Assembly: GCF_014207855.1 (NCBI RefSeq) | Contig: NZ_JACHKZ010000024.1 | Span: forward strand, 1-64,000 | Direction: 5' to 3' | DNA from: Comamonas odontotermitis | Lineage (GTDB): Bacteria; Pseudomonadota; Gammaproteobacteria; Burkholderiales; Burkholderiaceae_C | Length of the DNA stretch: 64,000 nucleotides | In this document: in pieces, positions 27,268-36,603 of the stretch | Layout of the letters: each line of letters begins with the position of its first letter | Numbering within the stretch: position 1 is the stretch's first letter | Notes under the pieces: generated by a model | Database searches by the model: none | Told to the model about the DNA's origin: nothing | What the model saw: only the letters and a program-made list of their open reading frames with translations | Made by a program: the position numbers and the translations under genes

Positions 27268-28272
27268 ATGAGTACAAGGCGTCGTATTGTTCAAGCGTGT
27301 CTGGCAGCCATTCCTGTGGCCATCGTGGTTGGCAGCCCCGTGGCGGCGCAGGCGCAGGCCAAGCTCAAGGTGGCAGCGGTCTACACCGTGCCCTACGAGC
27401 AGCAATGGGTCAGCCGCATCCACAACGCGCTCAAGGCGGCTGAGGCGCGTGGCGAGATCGAATACAAATCCAGCGAAAACGTGGCCAATGCCGATTACGA
27501 GCGCGTGATGCGCGAATACGCCACCGGCGGCGCGCAGCTGATGTTTGGCGAAGTGTTCGGTGTGGAAGCCGCTGCCCGCAAGGTGGCCAAGGATTTCCCC
27601 AAGATGGCCATCGTGGCTGGCTCGTCCGGCAAGATCCAGGCGCCCAACTTCAGCGTGTTTGACAACTATATCCAGGAGCCTGCCTACCTCACCGGCATGA
27701 TCGCGGGCGGCATGACCAAGACCGGCAAGATCGGCATGGTCGGGGGCTTTCCGATCCCTGAGGTGAACCGGCTGATGCATGCCTTCATGGCGGGCGCCAG
27801 AGAGACCAACCCCAAGGTGGAATTCACCGTCACCTTCATCAACAGCTGGTTTGATCCCCCCAAGGCCAAGGAGGCCACCTTTGCCATGATCGACAAGGGC
27901 GCCGACGTGCTCTACGCAGAGCGCTTTGGCGTGAGCGATGCAGCCAAGGAAAAGGGCAAGCTCGCCATCGGCAACGTGATCAACACGCAGGACAAGTATC
28001 CCGACACCGTGGTTGCGTCCGCCCTGTGGCACATGGAGCCGAGCGTGGACCGCGCGATCAAGGCCGTCAAGGACGGCAGCTACAAGGCGGAAGACTATGG
28101 CCCGTACTCGATGATGAAGTACAAGGGCTCGTCGCTCGCGCCGCTCGGAACCTTCGAGAAGAAGGTGCCTGCTGATCTGGTGGCCAAGGTCAAGGCGAGG
28201 GAAGCCGACATCCTGGCTGGCAAGTTCACCGTGAAGGTGGATGACTCCCAGCCCAAATCCACCGCCAAATAA
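27268..28272 (+). CDS. BMP-family ABC importer binding protein (nucleoside/base type)
   Basis: 334 residues. A signal peptide (RRRIVQACLAAIPVAIVVG, cleavage after AQAQA near residue 31) precedes a BMP fold: VAAVYTVPYEQQWVSRIHNAL, GEVFGVEAAARKVAKDFP, YLTGMIAGGMTKTGKIGMVGG and a hinge at IPEVNRLMHAFMAGA. CAAGGAG lies before the ATG at 27268. It begins an operon of ATPase, two permeases and codA, so the ligand is probably a nucleobase or nucleoside. A family of close relatives lacks a lipoprotein Cys, as here. Confidence 0.9.
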   Translation: MSTRRRIVQACLAAIPVAIVVGSPVAAQAQAKLKVAAVYTVPYEQQWVSRIHNALKAAEARGEIEYKSSENVANADYERVMREYATGGAQLMFGEVFGVEAAARKVAKDFPKMAIVAGSSGKIQAPNFSVFDNYIQEPAYLTGMIAGGMTKTGKIGMVGGFPIPEVNRLMHAFMAGARETNPKVEFTVTFINSWFDPPKAKEATFAMIDKGADVLYAERFGVSDAAKEKGKLAIGNVINTQDKYPDTVVASALWHMEPSVDRAIKAVKDGSYKAEDYGPYSMMKYKGSSLAPLGTFEKKVPADLVAKVKAREADILAGKFTVKVDDSQPKSTAK

Positions 28273-28364
28273 GGCGGCATGCGGTGCGCAGGGCGTGATG
28301 GACAATCTCCGGCATGGCCTGCGCACGCTTAGGTATCAAAAGCATAGCGTGTAGCGCCTTTCTG

Positions 28365-28402
28365 TATTGGGTTTTTATGATTTTTCTATTGAAAACCCAA
28401 TA
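28365..28402 (+). other. Strong inverted repeat between the BMP gene and the ATPase gene
   Basis: Perfect 11-bp stem TATTGGGTTTT / AAAACCCAATA around a 16-base AT-rich loop. No T tract follows immediately, though TTCTTTTTTC comes about 20 bases later. In the middle of an operon it may stabilise the upstream mRNA for the abundant binding protein or cause partial termination. Confidence 0.6.
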
Positions 28403-28525
28403 GCAGCAAACGCTGCCAGCTATTCTTTTTTCACTTGGTCAGTTATCCCTTCTGGTGAACCGACACCAGACAGCTGCACCTTAGCACCACAGCGGTGCGC
28501 AACCGGCGCCCCCGTGCCCCAAACC

Positions 28526-30124
28526 ATGCCGCCTTCATCATCCTCCGCCGTGCAGCCCCAATTGCCTGTATTGCAACTGCACGGCATCACCAAACGCTTT
28601 GGCCCGCTGGTCGCCAACGATGCCATCTCGCTTTCCCTGCACCGGGGCGAGGTGGTGGCACTGCTGGGCGAAAACGGAGCGGGCAAATCCACCCTGATGT
28701 CGATCCTGTTCGGCCACTATGTGGCCGATGAGGGCCATATCGATGTGCATGGGCAGCCCCTGCCGCCCGGCCAGCCGCGTGCCTCGCTGGCCGCGGGCAT
28801 CGGCATGGTGCACCAGCACTTTGCACTGGCAGACAACCTGAGCGTGCTCGACAACATCATGGTGGGCAGCGAATCGCTGCTGCGCCCTGCATCGGCCACC
28901 GCACAGGCGCGCGCCAAACTGGTGCAGGTGGCCGCGCAGTTCGGGCTGCCGGTGCAGCCCGATGCGCGGGTGGCGGGCCTGACGGTTGGCGAGCGCCAAC
29001 GGGTGGAAATCCTGAAAGCCTTGTACCGAGGGGCGCGCATTCTGATTCTGGATGAACCCACTGCCGTGCTCACACCCCAGGAGAGCGAGGCCTTGTTTGC
29101 CACCCTGGCGCAGATGGTGGCGCAGGGCCTGTCGATCATCTTCATCAGCCACAAATTGGGCGAAGTGCTGCGTGTGGCCGACCGAGTGGCCGTGCTGCGC
29201 CACGGCAAGCTGGTGGCCGAGGCCCCCACGGCTGGCACGACACAGGCGCAGCTCGCGCAATGGATGGTGGGCGAGGCCGTGGCCCTGCCCGAGCGCCGCC
29301 CTGCGCAGAGCGTAGGTGCCAGCGTGTGCCAGCTGGGCCATGTCCACACGCTGCTCAGCAAGAAAAGCACTGCGCGTGACCGCCTCGTCGATGTCTCGCT
29401 TGATCTGCGGGCGGGCGAGATCGTCGCCATTGCCGGAGTCTCGGGCAACGGCCAGGTGGCGCTGGCCGATGTGCTGTGTGGTATGCGCCGTGTGGGCAGT
29501 GGCACGGTGCGCTACCAGGGCCAGCCCATGCCCGCGTCGCCCGTCGCGCTGGTGGCGCAGGGCGTGGCGCGCATTCCGGAAGACCGCCACAGCACGGGCG
29601 TGGTGGGCGATCTGCCGGTATGGGAAAACGCCGTCTCCGAACGCCTGCGCAGCCGCTGGTTCTCGCGCCTGGGCTGGGTGAGGCGCGCCGCAGCACGCAG
29701 CCAGGCCCAGCATGTATCCGCGCAGTTTGATGTGCGCGGCGGCGGGCTTGATGCGCCGGCACGCTCACTGTCGGGCGGCAACATGCAAAAGCTGATTCTG
29801 GGCCGGGCCTTGCTGGCGCCACAGGCGCAAGGCCTAGGCGGGGAGGGCGCTTCTCCACGCCTCATCGTGGCGCACCAGCCCACCTGGGGGCTCGACATCG
29901 GCGCCGTGCGCTTTGTGCACCAGCAGCTGCTGGCCGCGCGCGATGCAGGGGCCGCCGTGCTGCTGATATCGGACGACCTGGACGAAGTGCTGGCCCTGGG
30001 AGACCGCATTGGCGTGATGCACGAAGGCCACCTGTCGCCCGCGCTGCCACACGCCGAGTGGAGCCGCGAAACCATTGGCCTGGCGATGGCGGGGGCCGGT
30101 GTGCCTGCTGCCCGTGAGGTGTGA
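28526..30124 (+). CDS. BMP-type ABC importer ATPase with two nucleotide-binding domains
   Basis: 532 residues from the ATG at 28526; the frame is open to 28367 but that part runs through the hairpin region. First domain: Walker A LLGENGAGKSTLM, signature TVGERQRVEIL, Walker B LILDEPTAVL. Second domain: degenerate Walker A GVSGNGQVALADVL, signature SLSGGNMQKLILGRA and Walker B-like HQPTWGLDIG. One consensus and one degenerate site is normal for this RbsA-like class. Energises import together with the two permeases that follow; its stop is 10 bases before the next start. Confidence 0.92.
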   Translation: MPPSSSSAVQPQLPVLQLHGITKRFGPLVANDAISLSLHRGEVVALLGENGAGKSTLMSILFGHYVADEGHIDVHGQPLPPGQPRASLAAGIGMVHQHFALADNLSVLDNIMVGSESLLRPASATAQARAKLVQVAAQFGLPVQPDARVAGLTVGERQRVEILKALYRGARILILDEPTAVLTPQESEALFATLAQMVAQGLSIIFISHKLGEVLRVADRVAVLRHGKLVAEAPTAGTTQAQLAQWMVGEAVALPERRPAQSVGASVCQLGHVHTLLSKKSTARDRLVDVSLDLRAGEIVAIAGVSGNGQVALADVLCGMRRVGSGTVRYQGQPMPASPVALVAQGVARIPEDRHSTGVVGDLPVWENAVSERLRSRWFSRLGWVRRAAARSQAQHVSAQFDVRGGGLDAPARSLSGGNMQKLILGRALLAPQAQGLGGEGASPRLIVAHQPTWGLDIGAVRFVHQQLLAARDAGAAVLLISDDLDEVLALGDRIGVMHEGHLSPALPHAEWSRETIGLAMAGAGVPAAREV

Positions 30125-30133
30125 GAGATTGCC

Positions 30134-31195
30134 ATGCGATTAGAAAAAAGACCCACCCCTTCCAAAGCCGCCATGGTGGCTGCGCCGCTGGGCGCTGTGT
30201 TGTTTACCCTGCTGGTCAGCGGCCTTTTGGTGCTGTGGGCGGGGGCGCCCGTGGGGGCCACGTACGCGGCGCTGTTCAAGGGCGCGTTTGGCTCGCTGTT
30301 TGCGCTGTCAGAAACCCTGACCCGCGCCGTGCCGCTGATTCTGACGGGGCTGGCCGCTGCCGTGGCCTTTCGTGCCAGGCTGTTCAATATTGGAGCCGAA
30401 GGGCAGTTGTATGCCGGTGCGGTGGCGGCGGTGGCTGTGGGCGGCATGCATGGCGGCACCGGGTTCGAGCTGCCGATGTACCTGCTCTTTCCACTGATGC
30501 TGCTGGCAGCCGCCCTGGCCGGTGCGGCCTTGCTGCTGGGCCCGGCCCTGATGAAAACACGCCTGGGCGTGGACGAGGTGGTGACGACCTTGCTGCTCAA
30601 TTTTGTGATGCTGCTGCTCGTGGCCTATCTGCTCGACGGCCCGATGAAAGACCCGATGGCCATGGGCTGGCCGCAAAGCGTGGCGCTGCAGGGCGATCTG
30701 GAGCTGGGCAAGCTCATCCCGCAGACCCGCCTGCACACCGGCTTGGCCATAGCCGTGGGGCTGGCGGTGGCGCTGTGGCTGCTGCTGAAGCGCACGGTGG
30801 CAGGGTTTGATATTCGAGCCGCGGGAGCCAACCCGCGTGCTGCAGCGTTTGCCGGTGTGCCGGTGACCCGCACCGTGGTGCTGGTGGCATTGCTGTCGGG
30901 CGGGCTCGCGGGCCTGGCCGGTGCCATCGAGGTGGCGGGCCGCACGAGCTATCTCACGCTCGATATGTCGCCCGGCTACGGCTACAGCGGCATCGTGATT
31001 GCCATGCTGGCCGGGCTGCACCCGCTGGGCGTGGTGGCGTCTGCCATCTTTGTGGCCGGAATGCTGGTGGGGGCCGACAGCATGAGCCGCGCTGTGGGCG
31101 TGCCCAATGCGATTGCCGATGTGATCGTGGCGGCGTCGCTGCTGTCGGTGCTGGTGGCCAGCCTGCTGACCCAATACCGCCTGCGCAGAAAGTGA
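30134..31195 (+). CDS. BMP-type ABC importer permease 1
   Basis: 353 residues and about ten membrane helices. RARLFNIGAEGQLYAGAVAAV and GANPRAAAFAGVPV are the conserved loops of the BPD_transp_2 family (YufP-like). Pairs with the shorter permease downstream to form the heterodimeric membrane channel. Spacing and strand put it in one operon from 27268 to 33571. Confidence 0.92.
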   Translation: MRLEKRPTPSKAAMVAAPLGAVLFTLLVSGLLVLWAGAPVGATYAALFKGAFGSLFALSETLTRAVPLILTGLAAAVAFRARLFNIGAEGQLYAGAVAAVAVGGMHGGTGFELPMYLLFPLMLLAAALAGAALLLGPALMKTRLGVDEVVTTLLLNFVMLLLVAYLLDGPMKDPMAMGWPQSVALQGDLELGKLIPQTRLHTGLAIAVGLAVALWLLLKRTVAGFDIRAAGANPRAAAFAGVPVTRTVVLVALLSGGLAGLAGAIEVAGRTSYLTLDMSPGYGYSGIVIAMLAGLHPLGVVASAIFVAGMLVGADSMSRAVGVPNAIADVIVAASLLSVLVASLLTQYRLRRK

Positions 31196-31289
31196 GAAGC
31201 GCCATGGTTACAGAAAAAATGGCTTCCGGTGCCCATCTGATAAGCACTATTGGCTATCAAAAAGAGAGTTTTGCAGTGCGAGGTGCGGC

Positions 31290-32213
31290 ATGAGCGAGTT
31301 GATGGACATTCTGGCCAACGGTGCCTTCTGGGTGGCCGTGCTGCGCACCGCCACACCGCTGCTGCTGGGTACTCTGGGTGTGCTGCTGTGCGAGCGCGCT
31401 GGTGTGCTCAACCTGGGGATCGAAGGCATCATGGTGGCGGGGGCCTTCACCGGCTGGCTCACGGTCTATGCGGGCCATGGCCTGTGGACCGGCGTGCTGG
31501 TGGCGGCGCTTGCCGGCGCGGTGTTTGGCGCGCTGCATGCCTGGCTGACGGTGGGCCTGGCGCTGTCGCAGCATGTATCCGGGCTGGGCATCACCATGCT
31601 GGCCACGGCCTTGTCGTACTACGGTTACCGCGTGAGCTTTCCGAAGGTGAACACGCCGCCCACCATCACGCCTTTCGAAGCCATGGATTGGCTGCCGATA
31701 CCGATTCTGGGTGAGCAGACGGCGCTCACCTTGCTGGCGCTGCTGCTGGTGCCGGTGCTTGCCTGGGTGCTGATGCGCACGCCGCTGGGCCTTGCCGTGC
31801 GCATGGTGGGAGAAAACCCGCAGGCTGCCGAAGGGCAGGGCATTCCGGTGATGGCGGTGCGCAGCGGCGCCATCATCGCGGGCTCGGCGTTGATGGGGGT
31901 GGCGGGCGCCTTCCTCACCCTCTCGGCCTTCAATGCCTTCTTCTTCAACATGATCAATGGCCGTGGCTGGATCTGCGTAGCGCTGGTCGTGTTTGCATCG
32001 TGGCGGCCGGGCAAGGCGCTATTGGGTGCGCTGCTGTTTGCATTCTTTGATGCGCTGCAGCTGCGCCTGCAACAGTCGGGCGACGGGCTGTTGCCGTACC
32101 AGTTTTACCTGATGCTGCCGTACCTGCTGTCCATCCTGGCCCTGGTGCTGGTGGCCCGCAAGGCAGCCTACCCGCAGGCGCTGATGAAACCCTACCGCAA
32201 GGGCGAACGCTGA
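31290..32213 (+). CDS. BMP-type ABC importer permease 2
   Basis: 307 residues, eight to ten membrane helices. CERAGVLNLGIEGIMVAGAF and GENPQAAEGQGIPVMAVRSGA are the matching loops of the second BPD_transp_2 permease (YufQ-like). 94 bases separate it from permease 1 and contain a TATC/GATA-rich patch. 83 bases follow before codA, holding one copy of the dispersed TATAGC-N5-GCGC motif (32222-32236). Confidence 0.92.
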   Translation: MSELMDILANGAFWVAVLRTATPLLLGTLGVLLCERAGVLNLGIEGIMVAGAFTGWLTVYAGHGLWTGVLVAALAGAVFGALHAWLTVGLALSQHVSGLGITMLATALSYYGYRVSFPKVNTPPTITPFEAMDWLPIPILGEQTALTLLALLLVPVLAWVLMRTPLGLAVRMVGENPQAAEGQGIPVMAVRSGAIIAGSALMGVAGAFLTLSAFNAFFFNMINGRGWICVALVVFASWRPGKALLGALLFAFFDALQLRLQQSGDGLLPYQFYLMLPYLLSILALVLVARKAAYPQALMKPYRKGER

Positions 32214-32296
32214 GCTATTTTTATAGCAATCAGCGCTTGCCGGTTGTTCGCCAGAAGCCAGTTTGGCACCAAGGCGCATCTAAAAAGGACAAAAAA

Positions 32297-33571
32297 ATGC
32301 TCGATCTCCTCATCACCAATGCCACGCTGCCCGATGGTCGGCAACGCATGTCCGTTGCCGTGCAAGGCGGCAAGATCACCGAAGTGACCGAAGGCCTGCA
32401 GGCGCCTGCACATGAGGTGGTGGACGCGCAGGGCCTGCTGCTGACCCCTCCCTTTGTCGACCCGCACTTTCACATGGACGCCACGCTCAGCTACGGCATG
32501 CCGCGCGTGAACGAAAGCGGCACCTTGCTCGAAGGCATTGCGCTGTGGGGCGAGCTCAAACCCCAACTCACGCACGAGGCACTGGTGGAGCGTGCCCTGG
32601 CCTACTGCGACTGGGCCGTGGCGCGCGGCCTGCTGGCCATCCGTAGCCATGTGGACACCAGCGACCCGAGCCTGCTGCCCGTGGAGGCCATGCTCGATGT
32701 GCAAAAGCGCGTGGCTCCCTATATCGATCTGCAACTGGTCGCCTTTCCGCAGGATGGCGTGCTGCGCACGCCCGGCGGGCTCGATAACCTCAAACGCGCT
32801 CTGGCGATGGGCGTGGATGTGGTGGGCGGCATTCCGCATTTTGAACGCACCATGGCCGACGGTGCCGAGAGCGTGCGCATTCTGTGCGAGCTGGCAGCCG
32901 AGCAGGGCAGGCGCGTGGACATGCACTGCGACGAATCGGACGATCCGCACTCCCGCCATGTCGAAACCCTGGCCTACCATACGCAGCGCCTGGGCCTGCA
33001 CGGCCGTGTCACCGGCTCGCACCTCACCTCCATGCACAGCATGGACAACTACTACGTCAGCAAACTCATCGCGCTGATGGCAGAGGCCCAACTGGGCGTG
33101 GTCAGCAATCCGATGATCAACATCACCTTGCAGGGCCGCCACGACACCTATCCCAAGCGCCGGGGCATGACGCGGGTGCCCGAGCTGATGGCAGCGGGCC
33201 TGACCGTCGCCTTTGGCCACGACTGCGTGATGGACCCCTGGTACAGCCTGGGCAGTGGCGATGCCCTTGATGTGGCCCACATGGGCCTGCATGTGGCGCA
33301 GATGACAAGCCGCACCGGCATGCAGCAGGCCTTTGATGCGATCACCCGTAACCCAGCCCAAATGCTGGGTCTGCAAGGCTATGGGCTGGAAGCGGGCTGC
33401 AATGCAGACTTTGTGCTGCTGCACGCCCGCAACCCCATCGAAGCCCTGCGCCTGAAGGCCACCCGCCTGGGTGTATGGCGCCGCGGCGTACGGATTGCAA
33501 GCACGCCAGCGCCCGTGGCGACGCTGCATGTGGCGGGCAGGCCGGGGTTTGTGTCGATGCTGCACGATTAA
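32297..33571 (+). CDS. codA: Cytosine deaminase-like amidohydrolase
   Basis: 424 residues, colinear with E. coli CodA. Metal ligands are seen in DPHFHMDAT and in FGHDC; the substrate Gln is in VAFPQDG, and the His and catalytic Glu are in MHCDESDDP. At the position of E. coli Asp314, next to the metal-binding Asp313, this protein has Cys (FGHDCVMDPW instead of FGHDDVFDPW), which may alter base preference. Last gene of the BMP importer operon, so imported cytosine or a related base would be deaminated at once. Its TAA stop is formed by the TTAAGAAC end of a truncated MITE-like element. Confidence 0.88.
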   Translation: MLDLLITNATLPDGRQRMSVAVQGGKITEVTEGLQAPAHEVVDAQGLLLTPPFVDPHFHMDATLSYGMPRVNESGTLLEGIALWGELKPQLTHEALVERALAYCDWAVARGLLAIRSHVDTSDPSLLPVEAMLDVQKRVAPYIDLQLVAFPQDGVLRTPGGLDNLKRALAMGVDVVGGIPHFERTMADGAESVRILCELAAEQGRRVDMHCDESDDPHSRHVETLAYHTQRLGLHGRVTGSHLTSMHSMDNYYVSKLIALMAEAQLGVVSNPMINITLQGRHDTYPKRRGMTRVPELMAAGLTVAFGHDCVMDPWYSLGSGDALDVAHMGLHVAQMTSRTGMQQAFDAITRNPAQMLGLQGYGLEAGCNADFVLLHARNPIEALRLKATRLGVWRRGVRIASTPAPVATLHVAGRPGFVSMLHD

Positions 33572-33617
33572 GAACGTGTTTACGATCTTCTCGCGCCGCG
33601 ACAGTGGCTTTTTGCGG
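33569..33617. mobile_element. MITE-like element, truncated left end (copy C)
   Basis: TAAGAACGTGTTTACGATCT and the following CTCGCGCCGCGACAGTGG match the end of copy B and of the reverse of copy A almost base for base. Similarity stops near 33617, where different sequence begins. It overlaps the codA stop codon. It forms one border of the chrA/DMT island whose other border is copy D in inverted orientation. Confidence 0.75.
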
Positions 33618-33727
33618 ATTGCGGCAAAGGCCGCGCTCTTGTTACTGCCATAAGCTGCGACTTGAACGAGGCAGCTGAATGGCCACCTCGAACCTTGCTT
33701 TGACGCGCATCGAAGCCGGTATGAGTG

Positions 33728-34930
33728 CTACCTGGCTTGTACCCAGGGATATATCGCCAGCCCGGAGAGCGCAGCCACAAACACCACCACCGGCTCCGGG
33801 AGCTTTTTGAACCGCAGCAGCACTGCAGCCGTTCCCACAGCCATGCATGCGGTCACCCCATCGCTGATCGAGCGTTGTCCGATGACAGCCACTGCTCCGA
33901 TGATGGCGCCAATGGCGGCAGCGGTGACTCCGTCAACGAAGGCCACCAATGCAGGGGCTTTCCCATATTTTTTGAAATAAGGCGCAGGAATCACCGTGAG
34001 CAGGAAGCACGGAAGGAATGTTGCAATGGCCGCGACCACGGCACCCCAGAAGCCGGACACCAGGAAACCGATAAACCCGGTTGTGATGACCACCGGGCCA
34101 GGCGTAATCATGGCGACCGCAACCGCATCAACGAACTGGAGGTCTGTTAGCCACGCATATTCCTTGACCACGCCGGAGTACAGGAATGGCACGATCGCCA
34201 GTCCGCTGCCGAAGACGAAGGTACCGGCATAGGCGAAATAGCGGCCAATCTGCGCCAACCGCTCCCAGTCGAGGCCGTTCAAGGCAAAAAAGCCGACAAC
34301 CGGCGCTGCAACCGAGCGAAGCTTTCCCCCGGTTGCCCACTTTGGGGGAGCGCGCAGCAGCCACACCAGAACCCCTGAGCCAATGAACAGCCACAGCTCT
34401 TCGGATTGGGTGACGAAAGTGACAGTCGCGCTCACGGCACAAATGCCCCAGAGAAGCTTGTCTTTGCCCACATTCTTGACGGTGAGTTTGTAAGCGCTGA
34501 TGCTGATGATGCCGATGGCACAGGCTCCTACGCCATAGAACACTGCCTGCATCCATGCGAGACCACCGAATGCTTTGTACGCAGCTCCAAGCGCAACGAC
34601 CATGACAAACGACGGCAGTACAAAGGCAAGGCCAATGAGCGTTGCACCAGGCAAGCGATACCGGACAAATCCCAGATAGATGGCCAGTTGCGCCGCAAGT
34701 GGGCCAGGCATCAATTGGGCGAGCGCGAGCCCTTCTTTGTAGTCAGCCTCGGTGAACCAGTTGCGTCGCTCCACCAGGTCACGGTACATATAGCCTACAA
34801 GCGCGACGGGACCGCCGAATCCCCAGGCGCCAAGGCCGAGCATATAGAGGGCGAGCTGCCACAACGTGTACGGGGCAGCGTTTTCCGCCAATTGCTGTGA
34901 AGACGACTCAGAATGGGTTGGCAATGTCAA
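33728..34930 (-). CDS. chrA: Chromate transporter, full-length two-domain ChrA
   Basis: 400 residues with two homologous CHR domains. The first has GAWGFGGPVALVGYMYRDLVERRNWF and LAQLMPGPLAAQLAIYLG; the second has FGSGLAIVPFLYSGVVKEYAWL and AMITPGPVVITTGFIG. These are the signatures of long-chain ChrA, a chromate/proton antiporter that exports chromate. A TTG start at 34930 is used, since AGGAG lies 8 bases upstream and the next Met is inside the first helix. Codon use is less GC-biased than the neighbours, and it lies in an apparent acquired island next to a His-rich DMT transporter on the other strand. Confidence 0.9.
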   Translation of the reverse strand: MTLPTHSESSSQQLAENAAPYTLWQLALYMLGLGAWGFGGPVALVGYMYRDLVERRNWFTEADYKEGLALAQLMPGPLAAQLAIYLGFVRYRLPGATLIGLAFVLPSFVMVVALGAAYKAFGGLAWMQAVFYGVGACAIGIISISAYKLTVKNVGKDKLLWGICAVSATVTFVTQSEELWLFIGSGVLVWLLRAPPKWATGGKLRSVAAPVVGFFALNGLDWERLAQIGRYFAYAGTFVFGSGLAIVPFLYSGVVKEYAWLTDLQFVDAVAVAMITPGPVVITTGFIGFLVSGFWGAVVAAIATFLPCFLLTVIPAPYFKKYGKAPALVAFVDGVTAAAIGAIIGAVAVIGQRSISDGVTACMAVGTAAVLLRFKKLPEPVVVFVAALSGLAIYPWVQAR

Positions 34931-35143
34931 GATGAGCTCCTACCCGGGCGCATGGCCCGTAATTAGGAGCAGCACTTGGGGCAGGGGGGCCCTTCGATGC
35001 GGGGAGACTGCTCAAGTCCCCAACGACAAAATTCTAACGTCCAACCATGGACTTTGCGAAGCAAATATTATTCGCTGAGGATTGAGATGATGGGGCCATC
35101 CAGCTGGCAATGCTGTCTGGAGCATGTTCGTTGAAAGGTAACC

Positions 35144-36187
35144 ATGAATGCGCTGACAAATCGCGGAGTACTGGCAGCGCTGGGCGCCGCAGTGTTATTT
35201 GGTGCAGGAACACCTGCTGTCAAGCTGCTGCTGGAGCATGCGAGTCCGTGGCTGCTGGCGGGCATTCTCTATCTTGGCTCGGGTATTGGATTGCTGGCTT
35301 ACCGACTGGTGACCCGAGCGCCATCCGTGGCGCTCAGACGCAGCGAACTGGGGTGGCTTGCAGGCGCTGTCATATCGGGCGGCATGGTGGGGCCGCTGCT
35401 GCTGATGACTGGTTTGAGCGGTATGACCGCCTCCGATGCTTCGTTGCTGTTGAATGCCGAAGGCGTGCTCACTGCCGTGCTGGCATGGTTTGTTTTCAAG
35501 GAGAACTTCGACCGCCGCATAGCTCTCGGAATGGTTGCCATCGTGGCTGGCGCCATCGTCCTCAGCTGGCCCAGCAGTACAGGAACAACATCGCTCTGGC
35601 CATCGCTTGCGATCATTGGCGCATGTCTTTGCTGGGCAATTGACAACAACCTGACGCGCAAGGTCTCCGTTGCTGATGCATCCTTTGTCGCCATGGTAAA
35701 GGGCCTGGCCGCAGGCGCGACCAATCTTGTTCTGGCTCTTGCCACTGGTATCGAATGGCCATCGCCCGCGGTCATCTCCATCGGCGCTGTCATCGGATTT
35801 TTAAGCTATGGCAGCAGCTTGGTGCTGTTCGTTGTCGCTTTGCGCAACCTGGGCACTGCACGTACGGGGGCCTATTTCTCGGTTGCCCCATTTTTTGGTG
35901 CGCTGCTTGCCATCCTTTTTCTGGGCGAGGCAACCTCGCTGCGGTTGCTGGTAGCCGGCCTGCTCATGGCTATTGGCGTCTGGCTGCACCTGACCGAGGC
36001 GCACGGGCATGAACATACGCACGAAGTTCTGGAGCACAGCCATGAACACGAACATGATGCGCACCATCAGCATGTGCACGCCGATGGTGTGAACCCTATG
36101 GGAAAACACGTGCACTGGCATCGCCATGAGCCGCTGACGCACAGCCATGAACACTTTCCAGACGTGCACCATCAACACCAGCATTGA
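35144..36187 (+). CDS. EamA/DMT-family transporter with a His-rich C-terminal tail
   Basis: 347 residues. Ten membrane helices form two EamA repeats (residues about 5-285), the first starting GVLAALGAAVLFGAGTPAVKLLLEHASPW. The last 60 residues hold more than twenty His mixed with Glu and Asp (HGHEHTHE, HSHEHEHDAHHQHVH, HWHRHE, HSHEHF), on the cytoplasmic side if topology is normal. Such a tail is typical of metal-handling proteins and suggests a role with Ni, Co, Zn or similar ions, while the core family moves metabolites. It is divergent from chrA across 213 bases, which should hold both promoters. Function is inferred from tail and neighbour. Confidence 0.82.
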   Translation: MNALTNRGVLAALGAAVLFGAGTPAVKLLLEHASPWLLAGILYLGSGIGLLAYRLVTRAPSVALRRSELGWLAGAVISGGMVGPLLLMTGLSGMTASDASLLLNAEGVLTAVLAWFVFKENFDRRIALGMVAIVAGAIVLSWPSSTGTTSLWPSLAIIGACLCWAIDNNLTRKVSVADASFVAMVKGLAAGATNLVLALATGIEWPSPAVISIGAVIGFLSYGSSLVLFVVALRNLGTARTGAYFSVAPFFGALLAILFLGEATSLRLLVAGLLMAIGVWLHLTEAHGHEHTHEVLEHSHEHEHDAHHQHVHADGVNPMGKHVHWHRHEPLTHSHEHFPDVHHQHQH

Positions 36188-36316
36188 AAGAAAGCGCAGG
36201 CTCGACCTTGTCCGTCGTCAGACTGCTGTGGGCCGCATATCTAATGCTCCCGCGCCGCCGTCTGTGCGGCCTGCACGCAACCCACTCCTCGGTGATCCGT
36301 GCCAAAACACGCGCCT

Positions 36317-36544
36317 TCAGTCACGCTGCAAGGTTTTGCTGCGCTTGCCTTCTCGGTAGATATATCCACCAATTTCCGCAAGAACAAGCATTTCGGTCTC
36401 TGACAGGTAGCCTTCGACATCGCTCATCAGACGCGATAGCAGGGCCAGCGGGGTATCCAGTTCGACAGGCTCGCCCCGAGCGTCCAATGCTTCGGCTGTG
36501 CGTTTGAAAAGCTCGATAAATGGCTTGAACTGCTGTTGACCCAT
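36317..36544 (-). CDS. Small acidic protein of unknown function
   Basis: 75 residues (begins MGQQQFKPFIELFKRTAEAL, contains SETEMLVLAEIGGYIYREGK). Predicted helical and soluble, no Cys, no membrane segment. GGAGGGG lies 5 bases before the ATG at 36544, a strong ribosome site, so I take it as real. A perfect minus-strand terminator (36603-36579) ends 35 bases upstream of its ATG, so expression would require read-through or a promoter inside that short leader. I do not recognise the family. Confidence 0.6.
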   Translation of the reverse strand: MGQQQFKPFIELFKRTAEALDARGEPVELDTPLALLSRLMSDVEGYLSETEMLVLAEIGGYIYREGKRSKTLQRD

Positions 36545-36578
36545 GACCCCTCCAGCCCGCAGCCAGAGCCGTGGGCTT

Positions 36579-36603
36579 AAAAAAATGCCACCCTAAGGTG
36601 GCA
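36579..36603 (-). terminator. Minus-strand terminator or attenuator ahead of the 75-codon gene
   Basis: Stem TGCCACC / GGTGGCA with a 4-base loop, followed on the minus strand by seven T residues. It precedes rather than follows a gene, so it is either the end of a small upstream RNA (from about 36700) or an attenuator for the 36317-36544 gene. Confidence 0.8.
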
